Assembly (NCBI GenBank): GCA_027577415.1
Contig: JANBQS010000102.1
Coordinates: forward strand, 1-27,374
Direction: 5' to 3'
Length of the DNA: 27,374 nucleotides
Source of the DNA: Coemansia sp. RSA 922
Taxonomy: Eukaryota > Kickxellomycota > Kickxellomycetes > Kickxellales > Kickxellaceae
Below are positions 8,006-16,495 of the stretch, in pieces. Below the pieces are notes generated by a model, which saw nothing but the letters and a program-made list of their open reading frames with translations, was not told where the DNA came from and did not search any database. The translations under genes were made by a program, and so were the position numbers. The first letter of the stretch is position 1. Every line of letters starts with the position of its first letter.

Positions 8006-8905
8006 TGTCAAAAAAGGGAATATTGATTAATTAGTAGCAAAATAAGGCGCAAGACTTTAATTGTCAGAGTAATGAATCTGCTGCTATCTACGCCTTGTCT
8101 TTTAAAAAAATTTTCTACACTTGTAGATCGCCTGTTTTTTTTTGTTGTTGTTGTCAATCATTAGTGAATCTGGTTGCGCACCATGCGACATGATGGTCCA
8201 AACCTGTTTAATAAATCGTCATTCCTAAGTACCTTGAATTAATTTACATCGGTTATAGCTACTTGCTCCTGTGTTAAAAAAATAATAATAATATGTGATG
8301 AAGCCACTTATTCCATATACATACTACTTCAAAGAGTTGCCGACGCCACTGGATTCCTTTTTTCTTCTCTTGTTCATTGTCTTCCGAGATGAATAAATCT
8401 GAGCGCAATTTTTTTGTATATTGTACTTTTTCAAACAACAACAACACTACAATTTGTTTGAATAAAAATAGAAGAGGCTTATATATTTTTCTAAACATGA
8501 GCAAGTGATGCTTCTGCTTGATGCAAGCCATCCCTTTCCCTTCTCCGCCTATTCCCTTGTCCTTGGGTACATGTCCCCCTTTCTTTTTAGCTCGGGTTCC
8601 AAGATATACTCTTTCTCACGTCACAATCTCTTGTCAGTACTCTTCTTCTTCTTCTGTCTTTTTTACTTGTAAGATTCTTTTTGTCTATACACATTATTCT
8701 TGCTACTTGGTCTCTAGCAGCTCCTTGACATTTCTTGTAATTTTTTTTCTTTTCTCTCTTTTATTTATTTATTTTTCGATATTTCTGACTAGAGCACTAG
8801 ACATATTCTAGCTCTGACTGGCGTGGCACTAATATTAGCCTATTTGATCACAAGATACGCAAAACCCCCCCCCCTGGCGCCAAGAGCACAAGCGACAACT
8901 TTTTC
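8006..8905. promoter_or_regulatory. Shared divergent promoter region of the two MFS genes
   Basis: 900 bp without a gene between the two transporter starts. Holds T-rich runs, a CT-rich plus-strand stretch at about 8640-8780 that looks like the leader of the downstream gene, an ATF-type half palindrome TCACGTCA at 8616-8623, and a C13 run followed by the palindrome TGGCGCCA at about 8862-8881, only 25 bp before the plus-strand ATG. A 97-codon plus-strand frame at 8518-8811 is low-complexity leader sequence and not proposed as a gene. Confidence 0.45.
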
Positions 8906-10852
8906 ATGCGGGCGAGCAGCAGCACCAAGCGTGACTCCGAGACAGGCGCAACAATGATGTCAAGCGAGCTGGGCATTTCTGACAGAACCGCACATGACGA
9001 TGGTGGTGGTGATGCATACAGTTCCCACATTTATCTCTGCGACACATCCAGCACCGGCAGCAGCAGCAACGTCAGCGAGACTAGAGTCAGCCAGTACAAG
9101 GACAATGGCCGTGCGTTGCATGCCAAGCATCTCGGAGCAGCAGACGCCAGTAGCGGCATTATACTCGAGGAAGAGGGGGAGGGTGAGGACATTAGTACCA
9201 ATCAAAACACTGTGGAGGAGCTCAAATCAAAGTCGTCTCACATTTCCTTGGACTCGTCAGAGATGCGGCTAGGCCGGCTGTTGCTGACAGTCACCGTATT
9301 GGCGCTGGCGCTGTTTATTGCGGCGATTGACCAGACTATTGTAGCAACGGCAACTGTCCGCATCAGCGAAGAGTTTGAGGCTCTTTCACTGGCCCCGTGG
9401 CTGGCCAACGCTTACCTTTTGAGCTCAACAGCGCTGCAACCGAGCACAGGACGACTGAGCGACATATTCGGTCGCACGCCGATGCTGCTGCTGGGATTGG
9501 GCGTGTTTGCCGTGGGGTCGCTGATATGCGCCATAGCACAGTCAATGGGAATGCTGTTGGCGGGGCGCGCTGTGGCGGGCATTGGATCGGCGGGCATCAT
9601 TGGCCTCACCCTAGTCATCGTGGCTGATATTGTGCCGCTGCGCAAGCGGGGGCCGTTCATGGCCGTATTCTCTCTAGTATTCTCGGCGTCATCGGTGCTC
9701 GGCCCACTGCTTGGTGGCGTGTTCACTGACCACGTGTCGTGGCGCTGGATCTTTTGGCTCAGCGAGCCCATTACGGGCGTAGTCATCGTCGCCGTGCTGT
9801 TTCTACTGCGCCTGCCAAAGGGAAAAGTACCCGCCAACAGTATCGCAGTCGGTGGCAACGATCCAATGACGCCATCGGTTTGGGCTCGCCTACGCCAAAT
9901 CGACTACCTGGGCATGGTACTGCTGGTCGGCGGCCTGCTAGGAATACTTTTGGGCATGACGCTGCCAAGCACGACGGGTCAGCCCTGGCGCTCGCCACAC
10001 GTTCTAATATGTCTTATCGGCGGCAGCGTAGTATTGGCGATATTTCTGCTTGTGGAGTGGCGCGTAGCAAAGGACCCAATCGTACCGCTGCGCTTGTTTG
10101 GCGTACGCAACGTGGCTGCCATGATGGCTGCGTCTTTCTTCATGGGCGCATGTCTGTTTATGCCGATCTACTACGTGCCGGTATACTACAACGTAGTCGA
10201 AAATACCAGCTCGACGATCGCCGGAATCTACCTGTTACCATTCGTGATCGGGATTACAATCACCAGTATCTCGTCAGGGCTGCTGGTAATGAAGTACGGC
10301 GTATACCGGCCATTCATGTGGGGCGGAACAGCCGTGTGCGCTATCGGGCTGGGCTTGCTCTCGCTGCTGGACCAGGGCTCGGGGCTGGCAGCACGCATCG
10401 GCTACTTGCTCATCGCTGGCCTGGGCATAGGCTCGTTTATTCAGCTCTCGCTTATTGCGGGCCAGGCAGCAGTCGATCCCAAGGACATGGCGTCAACTAC
10501 GGCGGTGCTGACCTTTTTCCGCTCTATCGGCAGCGTCTTTGGCATGGCCGTCATGCAGACTATTATGTACACCACGCTGCGCTCGACCATGGAGCCCATC
10601 GACAAGCGCTACCACATCCACCACAATATTATCAACGCATCGCTCAACAACCCCAGCCTGATCTATGGAGACGAGGTGCCAGAAGACTTGCGCAAGGAAA
10701 TTATTGACGCTTACATGCACTCGCTGCACTTGGTCTTTTTGGCCATGATCCCCTTTGGCGCTCTAATGTTTGTGTGCACTTTGCCTATCCAGCACAAGGA
10801 ACTGGCTCGTCGACTGCAGCCAGCTCCCGAGACCGTAGCTGCAGGCGTCTAG
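8906..10852 (+). CDS. MFS drug:H+ antiporter, DHA2 type (14 TM), paralogue
   Basis: 648 residues from the ATG at 8906 to TAG. A Ser/Thr/Gly-rich, acidic N-terminal cytoplasmic part of about 120 residues precedes the first helix. Family signatures: AAIDQTIVATA (about 139-149), motif A GRLSDIFGR (182-190), AGRAVAGIGSAG (motif B) and SSVLGPLLGGVF (motif C); about fourteen hydrophobic helices follow. It aligns along its whole length with the divergent gene ending at 8005, so the pair arose by duplication with inversion, but identity is only moderate, so the event is old. Expected role: proton-driven export of a toxic or basic compound at the plasma or vacuolar membrane; substrate unknown. No intron is needed. 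Confidence 0.9.
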   Translation: MRASSSTKRDSETGATMMSSELGISDRTAHDDGGGDAYSSHIYLCDTSSTGSSSNVSETRVSQYKDNGRALHAKHLGAADASSGIILEEEGEGEDISTNQNTVEELKSKSSHISLDSSEMRLGRLLLTVTVLALALFIAAIDQTIVATATVRISEEFEALSLAPWLANAYLLSSTALQPSTGRLSDIFGRTPMLLLGLGVFAVGSLICAIAQSMGMLLAGRAVAGIGSAGIIGLTLVIVADIVPLRKRGPFMAVFSLVFSASSVLGPLLGGVFTDHVSWRWIFWLSEPITGVVIVAVLFLLRLPKGKVPANSIAVGGNDPMTPSVWARLRQIDYLGMVLLVGGLLGILLGMTLPSTTGQPWRSPHVLICLIGGSVVLAIFLLVEWRVAKDPIVPLRLFGVRNVAAMMAASFFMGACLFMPIYYVPVYYNVVENTSSTIAGIYLLPFVIGITITSISSGLLVMKYGVYRPFMWGGTAVCAIGLGLLSLLDQGSGLAARIGYLLIAGLGIGSFIQLSLIAGQAAVDPKDMASTTAVLTFFRSIGSVFGMAVMQTIMYTTLRSTMEPIDKRYHIHHNIINASLNNPSLIYGDEVPEDLRKEIIDAYMHSLHLVFLAMIPFGALMFVCTLPIQHKELARRLQPAPETVAAGV

Positions 10853-11156
10853 GACACTCTTACGAGTCTCTTGTTCTTATTTATGGGAATACAAACCGAT
10901 CTAGACATAAAGCTCCAGCGCTCTGGCGAGCTTGTGCATGAATACGACGCAATCTTCCACCAATAAGGGCATTGTATTCTTCTGCCCACTATCCCTACTG
11001 CTCACAGGATTTAATTTCCTGACTTTTTGCAAGTCAGCTGTAAAAAAAAGGACAGCTGATAAGGGGCCGGGAGTGTGTCCCCTTTTCTCTTCTTGTCATT
11101 CTTCAATATACACTTTTTTCATCTTCTTTTTCTTTTTCTTCTTCTATGTAGCTCTC
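10853..11156 (+). promoter_or_regulatory. Spacer and leader of the DUF202 gene with a start-stop uORF
   Basis: No gene seen. The last 60 bases are pyrimidine-rich, as before other genes here. An ATG directly followed by TAG (11146-11151) sits five bases before the main ATG at 11157. If transcribed, this minimal upstream frame could stall ribosomes and lower translation of the gene; this is inferred from position only. An in-frame upstream stretch open from 10932 is out of character (T-rich leader) and not taken as coding. Confidence 0.35.
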
Positions 11157-11681
11157 ATGTATGTATCTTCTCCAAATCATTACTGTACCACAGAGTCGGA
11201 TCCACTCTTACCAAGGCCTAGGCAAACCGACAACAACAATGGTGGTTCGGTAGTTGATAACTGCGGCAGCACAGCGCGAGACTTTTACACGGCAGAACGC
11301 AACTTTCTCAGCTGGCTGCGGTTGTCGCTGGCACTAATGATGACTGGCGCAGCAACGTTGGTCGATTTCAACAGCAATAGCGACGACCCGCGCTGCCCAT
11401 TTCCCGACAACATCATACTCTCCTTGCTCCATCGCTGGCTCATCAGCGCCACTAGGTACATTGGCAAACAGCCTATTGGTCTATTTGCCTTCTTTTTGGC
11501 TGCCTTTACAGCGCTAGCCTCGTTGTCGGTCTTTAACCACACGCACTCACAGCTAGCTGCACTCCGACGGCCACTGCGCTGGTCAACCACGCTTCTGTCA
11601 TCCATGACGTTTGCTGCTACAGGATCAGCCTTGGCGCTGGCATTAGCCATGATCGCCACCTACAGAAATCACGGTCAATAG
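11157..11681 (+). CDS. DUF202 small membrane protein, probably vacuolar
   Basis: 174 residues. The DUF202 signature TAERNFLSWLRLSLALMMTG (about residues 45-64) opens the first transmembrane helix, followed by two more (about 107-126 and 146-168), the three-helix plan of this family. DUF202 domains occur in small membrane proteins and in Vtc1-type subunits of the vacuolar polyphosphate polymerase complex (known); this protein has only the membrane domain. An N-terminal ESDPLL fits an acidic dileucine signal ([DE]xxxL[LI]), which directs proteins to the vacuole through AP-3, so vacuolar placement is plausible. The start is the first ATG of the frame at a typical leader end; a start-stop uORF lies just upstream. 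An insertion between helices 1 and 2 (about 70-105) carries one Cys pair with the N-terminal region. Confidence 0.8.
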   Translation: MYVSSPNHYCTTESDPLLPRPRQTDNNNGGSVVDNCGSTARDFYTAERNFLSWLRLSLALMMTGAATLVDFNSNSDDPRCPFPDNIILSLLHRWLISATRYIGKQPIGLFAFFLAAFTALASLSVFNHTHSQLAALRRPLRWSTTLLSSMTFAATGSALALALAMIATYRNHGQ

Positions 11682-12105
11682 AGCGGGGGGGCCATTATCA
11701 CCGGGCTACTTTTAAAAAAACCTCTCCGGAACATGTATGCACGTTTATTGTTGTTGTTGGTTTTTTTATCGGCCTGTATATAAAGCACATGTTGTTTTAG
11801 CCTTTGTATAAAGCATGCAAAATTTTCTAAAAAGAAGAGATTGCTACTCTAACAAAACAGATCCTGTTTCTGGATTCTATTTTAAACCTGGATAGTCCCT
11901 AAAAAGAAGGGTCTACAGGGCCAAAAGGATTCAAGTGAATCCTGCTCTTTGTGGAGCTAGACATGGCCCGCGTAAAGACAAGGGAAACGAATCCTTGGGA
12001 CACATTTAAACAGCCGACTTTCGCCTGTTAGTGCGTGCTTCTCTCGCTCTGACTCCCTCTTCTCCTCTTTTCGCCCTTTACCTACATTTGCATATCACTC
12101 GACTA
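11682..12105 (+). promoter_or_regulatory. Upstream region of pseudoprotease 1 with GGATTC elements
   Basis: No gene. TATATAAA at 11777-11784 and a second TATAAAG near 11808 lie over 290 bp before the ATG, so a long leader or a 5' intron is possible. GGATTC or its complement occurs at 11872, 11927, 11937 and 11989; the middle two form a palindrome with 8-bp arms and a 2-bp centre (11926-11943). The last 80 bases are CT-rich leader. The palindrome could be an operator for a dimeric regulator (inference). Confidence 0.35.
11926..11943. promoter_or_regulatory. Palindrome AGGATTCA-AG-TGAATCCT
   Basis: Perfect 8-bp arms around a 2-bp centre, about 160 bp upstream of the first pseudoprotease gene and flanked by two further GGATTC copies. 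The form suits a dimeric DNA-binding protein; also superficially like a tRNA T-arm, but no other tRNA arm is present. Confidence 0.35.
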
Positions 12106-13617
12106 ATGCCTTCTATTACGACCTTCTCTCACTCGCTGCTCCTGGCAGCTCTACTATTGCTTTTACAACTGGCAGCGGCATACCCCAGTAGCTTGGCTAT
12201 ACGTTCTGCCACTGCCGCTGACATTGGCAATTTTCGCGGTGCTATTCTCGTTAAAAATGGCATTGCCACGAGCTGCGAGCTAGCGCTCATCGACCACCAG
12301 GCAGCGTTCGTAGCTGCTAGTTGCTTGGACTTTAAGGACGGCCAAGTAAACGCCGACACAAAGTACGAGGTATACTTTGACGGTGCCAAGGGCCAGGCAC
12401 CCGGTCGCGCGACTATTGACCCGGACGATATCCACGTTAACCCACTTTACAGCGTGCACACGTTTGCTAATAATATTGCTGTCGTCGAGTTTGACTTTGT
12501 CGACCAGGGCGTGTGGGTCAACTATCTGGCCGTCAACCGACTCGAGTGGAATGACATTGTTTACGTACGCCGTCAGCTACGCAGCGCCAGCTCCATGTCG
12601 TGGAGTACGCCATCCGTAATGGCGCAGCTCGGCTCGGACCCTGGCTGCGCCAAGGCATCAGGACTGTTTGCTTCCAACCAAAACGACATGCTGTGTTCCA
12701 AGCAATCGGTAAGCTCGCCCGTTTCTGACCGCTGCTCGTTGCCCTATGGCTCGCTCTACGGCGTAGCTAGCAAAGCAATGGCTATATCTGCTCTGTACAG
12801 CCACACGGTAGTTTACAGCGACAAAATGTGTAACGGCGGCATTGCATACAACTTTTACACGCAGCTGGGCAACTACACGCGCTTCGCAAGGGCTGTTCTG
12901 GACCGCAAACCATTCGAGTATATTGAAAACGTCGAACAGTACTTGGAGTTGAGACACATCACTAGCTATAGAATGGAGAACTCTCGAGCGCCAAACGACC
13001 AGGGAACAATAATGTTTGGCGGCGACCTATTTGCCGCACAGCGTAGCCTTTTGAACTTGCCTGTCAACCCCGTAGACCCCACGCCGCCACCACCACCACC
13101 ACCACCACCAAAGACACCGACTGTTGTAGCTACGAAACCTCAAGAGCAGCAGCAAGAAAAGCCTACCGACACTTTGCCTGTCACTTTACTATCCTCGTCT
13201 TCGACACGACCGAGTGCTGGCAAATCCGACCCACCGAATGGCGCTGGTAGCCAAGACGCATTGCCAACAAAGACCTCCAACATGGGCAACTTTCCCACAT
13301 CGCTCGTTGACCCCGCTGACTTTCCGCCTGGCGTTGGTACTGGCGGCATTTCGCGTGTTGTTGACGATGACGACGACGACGATAAACGTAGCGACTCTAG
13401 ACGCGGCGAGTCAAGCCAAAGTACGAGCGTCCAGCAAGACAAGGCTGGGCAATCCGCTACTGATGACGAGGGCGGGTTCAGGGGCATACCCAAAGGTACC
13501 GCCATTGCGCTGGGCGTGACTATCCCGCTGCTGGTTATCATGGCGAGCATTGGCGCCTATTTCATGCACCAAAGTCACCGCAAGCGCAAGGCCATTATTC
13601 TACAAGCCAACGAATGA
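12106..13617 (+). CDS. Membrane-anchored trypsin-fold pseudoprotease, copy 1
   Basis: 503 residues from the ATG at 12106, which alone gives a proper signal peptide (about 1-25, LLLAALLLLLQLAAA). Residues about 43-275 align with S1 trypsin: GAILVKNG...SCELALI then FVAASCLD (AAHC site, His to Ser), FANNIAVVEF (Asp102 site, Asp to Asn), a GC...MLC pair like C168-C182, then CSLPYGSLYGV where CxGDSGGP should be (Ser lost), and FYTQLGNYTRFA like the C-terminal helix. Disulphide cysteines persist while the whole triad is gone, so a binding rather than a cleaving role is likely. A proline run (about 326-335), a Ser/Pro-rich stalk, an Asp7-Lys-Arg run (420-428), a transmembrane helix (about 463-485) and a short basic tail (HRKRKA) follow. 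Type I cell-surface topology inferred. First of three tandem copies. Confidence 0.85.
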   Translation: MPSITTFSHSLLLAALLLLLQLAAAYPSSLAIRSATAADIGNFRGAILVKNGIATSCELALIDHQAAFVAASCLDFKDGQVNADTKYEVYFDGAKGQAPGRATIDPDDIHVNPLYSVHTFANNIAVVEFDFVDQGVWVNYLAVNRLEWNDIVYVRRQLRSASSMSWSTPSVMAQLGSDPGCAKASGLFASNQNDMLCSKQSVSSPVSDRCSLPYGSLYGVASKAMAISALYSHTVVYSDKMCNGGIAYNFYTQLGNYTRFARAVLDRKPFEYIENVEQYLELRHITSYRMENSRAPNDQGTIMFGGDLFAAQRSLLNLPVNPVDPTPPPPPPPPPKTPTVVATKPQEQQQEKPTDTLPVTLLSSSSTRPSAGKSDPPNGAGSQDALPTKTSNMGNFPTSLVDPADFPPGVGTGGISRVVDDDDDDDKRSDSRRGESSQSTSVQQDKAGQSATDDEGGFRGIPKGTAIALGVTIPLLVIMASIGAYFMHQSHRKRKAIILQANE

Positions 13618-14084
13618 TTGTTGATATCTGTTTCCGACATAGTATTAATATAGTTTTCCCCCTCACCCCTATTCACTTGTGTTCAAACGGTCTCGATGCA
13701 ATTTAACCATCGCTTGATGGTCTTTTTTTTTTTACACACTGCCACGCGTTTGTTTACGCTTTGTGGAGAAAACAGATCGACAACCTTTTGGTCTTTCTAG
13801 ACTGGTCTTTGTAGAAAAAAACCACCATGCGTGTGCCTTTCCTGTTCAACTGGCTTATTACAAAGCACGCCTCTGAAAAAAAAAGTAAAAAAAGTTGGTT
13901 GCAACTCTTTCTGTGTTCATGTTGGGTTGTCTTTTTTTTTTTTTTTTTGGTCTGCTCCTTTCACCACTCGAGTCATATAGCTTGCACTTTTTTTTGCATT
14001 TTTATTTTATTTTTTTCGCTCTATTCACTTTAAAAATCATCCTCTTCTTTATTTCCGCTACCTTTCAACGCATAATACTCGCTA
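13618..14084 (+). promoter_or_regulatory. Spacer between pseudoprotease copies 1 and 2
   Basis: No gene. Contains a T17 run (13932-13948), many shorter T-runs and the CT-rich leader of copy 2. A hairpin with a T-tract lies at 13706-13732. A 68-codon and a 137-codon frame over 13827-14308 are T-rich leader or out-of-frame reading of copy 2. Confidence 0.4.
13706..13732 (+). terminator. Hairpin followed by T-tract
   Basis: ACCATC / GATGGT arms (6 bp) with a GCTT loop (13706-13721), then C and a run of about 11 T. It resembles an intrinsic terminator, about 90 bp after the stop of copy 1. Fungal RNA polymerase II does not use this signal, so it may be chance or an RNA polymerase III stop. Confidence 0.2.
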
Positions 14085-15992
14085 ATGCTTTCCTCGTTGC
14101 CGCTACTCTTAGCGGCTCTGGGACTACTGCTTTTGCAGCTGGTATCAGCCCGATCAACCGGTCTAGCAGTGCGCGCTGTTTCGTCCGCCGATATGAACAC
14201 GTTCCGCGGCGCGGTGTTGGTCAAAAACGGGCAGCCAACGAGCTGCGAGTTTGCGCTTATCGACAACCAGTCAGCGTTTTTGGCGGCCAACTGTCTCGAC
14301 TTTTCTAATGGCCAAGTCAACCAGAACACAAAATACGAGATCTACTTTGATAAAGCCAAGGGACAGGGTCCTGGCCGAGCCACACTTTACGGCGACAAAA
14401 TCCGCGTGCACCCGCTCTACAATCCAACATCTTTTGCCAACAATATTGCCGTTGTAGAGTTTAACTATTCCGACCAAGGAACCTGGATCAACTATATCTC
14501 AGTCAACAGCCTCGAGTGGACCAGCGTTGTCAACGTGCGTCGGCAGCTGCTGAGCCCCAGCGCCCAGTCGTGGGGGTCGCCTTTGGTACAATCGCAGAGT
14601 GCTAGTAATGACGCCAATTGCTTCAAAGCCTCGGCGCTTTTCAGGTCTAACGTGCGCGATATGGTATGCTCAGTGCACTCATTGAGCTCGCCGATATCAA
14701 GCAAGTGCACGGTGCCCTACGGCGCTCTCTACGGCGTGAGTCAAAAGTCAATGGCTATATCGGCTATCTACAGTCACACTGTTGTCTACAACAGCAACAT
14801 GTGCAGCGGCGGCAGCTCGTACAACTACTTTACTATGCTGTCCAACTACACACGCTACGCTTCGTCGGTGCTTGGTCGTCGGGTTTACGAGTACATTGAA
14901 AAGCCTGATCTTTACGATACCTTGTGGCATACGACGAGTCATCACTTCCAGAATGAAAACGCTATGAACTCTGCCGGTACCTCTCAGTTCGGTGGCGACC
15001 TTTATGCTGGCCAGCGTAGTCTCTTCCCCCCGCCACCACCGCCGCCGAAACCCGAACCACAACCGCAGCCACAGCCACAGCCACAGCCTCAGCCACAGCC
15101 CCAACCACAACCACAGCCACAGCCTCAGCCACAACCTCAGCCGCAACCTCAGCCGCAACCCAACCCCGAGCCTCAGCCTGAGCCACAACCTGAACCTGAA
15201 CCTGAGCCGCAACCTGAGCCTCAACCGCAACAGCCCTCCAATCCGGCTCCCAAGCCGTCGCCTTCTGCTGGCAACAAGCCAAAGCCCACTAACAACCCAG
15301 GCAATGGTGGCGGCTCCATTGGTACTGGCGTGTCTATCACCAACCCGGATAATGGCGGAGATGAGTTTGTTTTGCAGCCTATCGAACCATCGGGTATATC
15401 TGACGGCTCCAATAACCCCGTAACGCTGGTCGATCCAGCTGACGACGAGGCGCAATCTAACGGCGTTATTGTCAGTGAGAGCAGCACCAGCAATGATTTC
15501 TTTGGCGATGGCGACTCGGGCACTGGCGGTAATGGTACCGGCGGTAATGGCACAGGTGGCAACGGTACTGGTGGCAACGGTACTGGAGGAAGCGGCGGCA
15601 GTGGCCACAAGCCCGCCAACGGCAACAACAACAATAACAATGGCTCGGGTGGCAACAACTCTGGCAATACTGGTGGCCTGGAAACCTCGCCCGACTCGGG
15701 AGTCAAGGCCAACGGACTGCCTAAAAAGACCATCATTGCGCTGGCCGTAGCCATTCCAATCTTGTTCTTGTTGCTCGGCGTCGGCCTGTTTTTCATATAT
15801 CGCAGCTACAAGAAGCGCAAGGCAGACCGCAAGTGGACACCAGGCAGCAGCCATCTGCGCAACAATATGCGCGTCATCATGGAGGAAATCGGCGGTGCCT
15901 CTGACTCGCTAAACCTTCCTGGTCCCAATGAAGACGTCAACAAACCCACCGTCTATCAATTTTCGCACCCCCTTGGAGGTAAAGGCGCTTGA
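14085..15992 (+). CDS. Membrane-anchored trypsin-fold pseudoprotease, copy 2
   Basis: 635 residues. Signal peptide about 1-22 (PLLLAALGLLLLQLVSA). The ectodomain (about 40-275) is closest to copy 1: FLAANCLD (His site now Asn), FANNIAVVEF (Asp to Asn), CTVPYGALYGV (GDSGGP lost), SHTVVY and SNYTRYAS near the end of the domain. The trypsin-like cysteines are kept. The stalk is a proline run, then a long Pro-Gln repeat grading into Pro-Glu (coding 15057-15240), a linker and four exact-length GGNGT units (15525-15584), each an N-glycosylation sequon. A transmembrane helix (about residues 547-568) is followed by a basic stop-transfer (YKKRKADRKW) and a tail of about 60 residues, longer than in copy 1. 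Likely a rod-like surface receptor or adhesin; no ligand known. Ends at TGA. Confidence 0.85.
   Translation: MLSSLPLLLAALGLLLLQLVSARSTGLAVRAVSSADMNTFRGAVLVKNGQPTSCEFALIDNQSAFLAANCLDFSNGQVNQNTKYEIYFDKAKGQGPGRATLYGDKIRVHPLYNPTSFANNIAVVEFNYSDQGTWINYISVNSLEWTSVVNVRRQLLSPSAQSWGSPLVQSQSASNDANCFKASALFRSNVRDMVCSVHSLSSPISSKCTVPYGALYGVSQKSMAISAIYSHTVVYNSNMCSGGSSYNYFTMLSNYTRYASSVLGRRVYEYIEKPDLYDTLWHTTSHHFQNENAMNSAGTSQFGGDLYAGQRSLFPPPPPPPKPEPQPQPQPQPQPQPQPQPQPQPQPQPQPQPQPQPQPNPEPQPEPQPEPEPEPQPEPQPQQPSNPAPKPSPSAGNKPKPTNNPGNGGGSIGTGVSITNPDNGGDEFVLQPIEPSGISDGSNNPVTLVDPADDEAQSNGVIVSESSTSNDFFGDGDSGTGGNGTGGNGTGGNGTGGNGTGGSGGSGHKPANGNNNNNNGSGGNNSGNTGGLETSPDSGVKANGLPKKTIIALAVAIPILFLLLGVGLFFIYRSYKKRKADRKWTPGSSHLRNNMRVIMEEIGGASDSLNLPGPNEDVNKPTVYQFSHPLGGKGA
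15057..15240 (+). repeat. Pro-Gln/Pro-Glu codon repeat in the copy 2 stalk
   Basis: CCN CAR dipeptide repeat encoding a long (PQ)n rod that turns into (PE/PQ)n toward its 3' end. Codons alternate CCA/CCG/CCT and CAA/CAG, so the protein repeat is kept while the DNA has diversified. Its antisense reads as a long Leu/Trp/Arg frame that is a shadow. Confidence 0.85.
15525..15584 (+). repeat. Four 15-bp units encoding GGNGT
   Basis: Four in-frame 15-nt units, each translating to Gly-Gly-Asn-Gly-Thr and each carrying one N-x-T sequon. Units differ at third positions only. Confidence 0.85.
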
Positions 15993-16495
15993 TCGGAATT
16001 TTGGCTAGATTTCTTTTTTTTTTTTCCTGTTTATCCACGTCTTTTTTTAAAAAGGTTGATTTGTATGTGCACATCTCACTAAGCTTGCATTTTCCAAAAA
16101 CATGTCCACATGTGTGTATGTTTGGGCTTGAACCGGTTTATTGGATTTATTGTTGCAGTCTTCTAAGAGCGGCGATCCTCTCCCTCTCTCTTTCCAGACC
16201 GCTTCCCTCTGCCAGCAGGCGTTTCTGGTCCTTGCGGGCCTAGCCACAAAGAATCCGGAATCGCTTTGTAAGTAAATAAACACATGGTGGCGGTGCCATC
16301 GTCGCTCCTATTTTTTTTTTTGGTTGCGTTAATAGTTGTACCCTTCTTTTTCCTTTGGCTGGTATTTTCTCATTTTTTTTCTATTATTCTATTCTTTATC
16401 GCGTAATTAATTCATGTATATTTGACCACTTTATTTCGCTCACTTTGTCGTAATATCCTTTTTTTCTCTTCTACATACTCACAGGGCACGTGCAA
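15993..16495 (+). promoter_or_regulatory. Spacer between pseudoprotease copies 2 and 3
   Basis: No gene. T-rich runs (about 16012-16025 and 16310-16321), one GAATCC/GGAATC pair near 16252, and a leader that ends TACTCACAG, a possible 3' splice site, before the start of copy 3. A CACGTG E-box (16487-16492) lies only 3 bp before the ATG at 16496. Small frames on both strands look like chance. Confidence 0.35.

Noticed and set aside
9739..10707. 322-codon plus-strand frame
   Set aside because: Out-of-frame reading of the second MFS gene, with no domain or membrane pattern.
11926..11943. tRNA T-arm-like sequence
   Set aside because: No acceptor, D or anticodon arms can be paired around it; it is a plain palindrome.
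14748..15854. 368-codon minus-strand frame rich in Leu, Trp and Arg
   Set aside because: Antisense of the Pro-Gln and Gly-Asn stalk of pseudoprotease copy 2.
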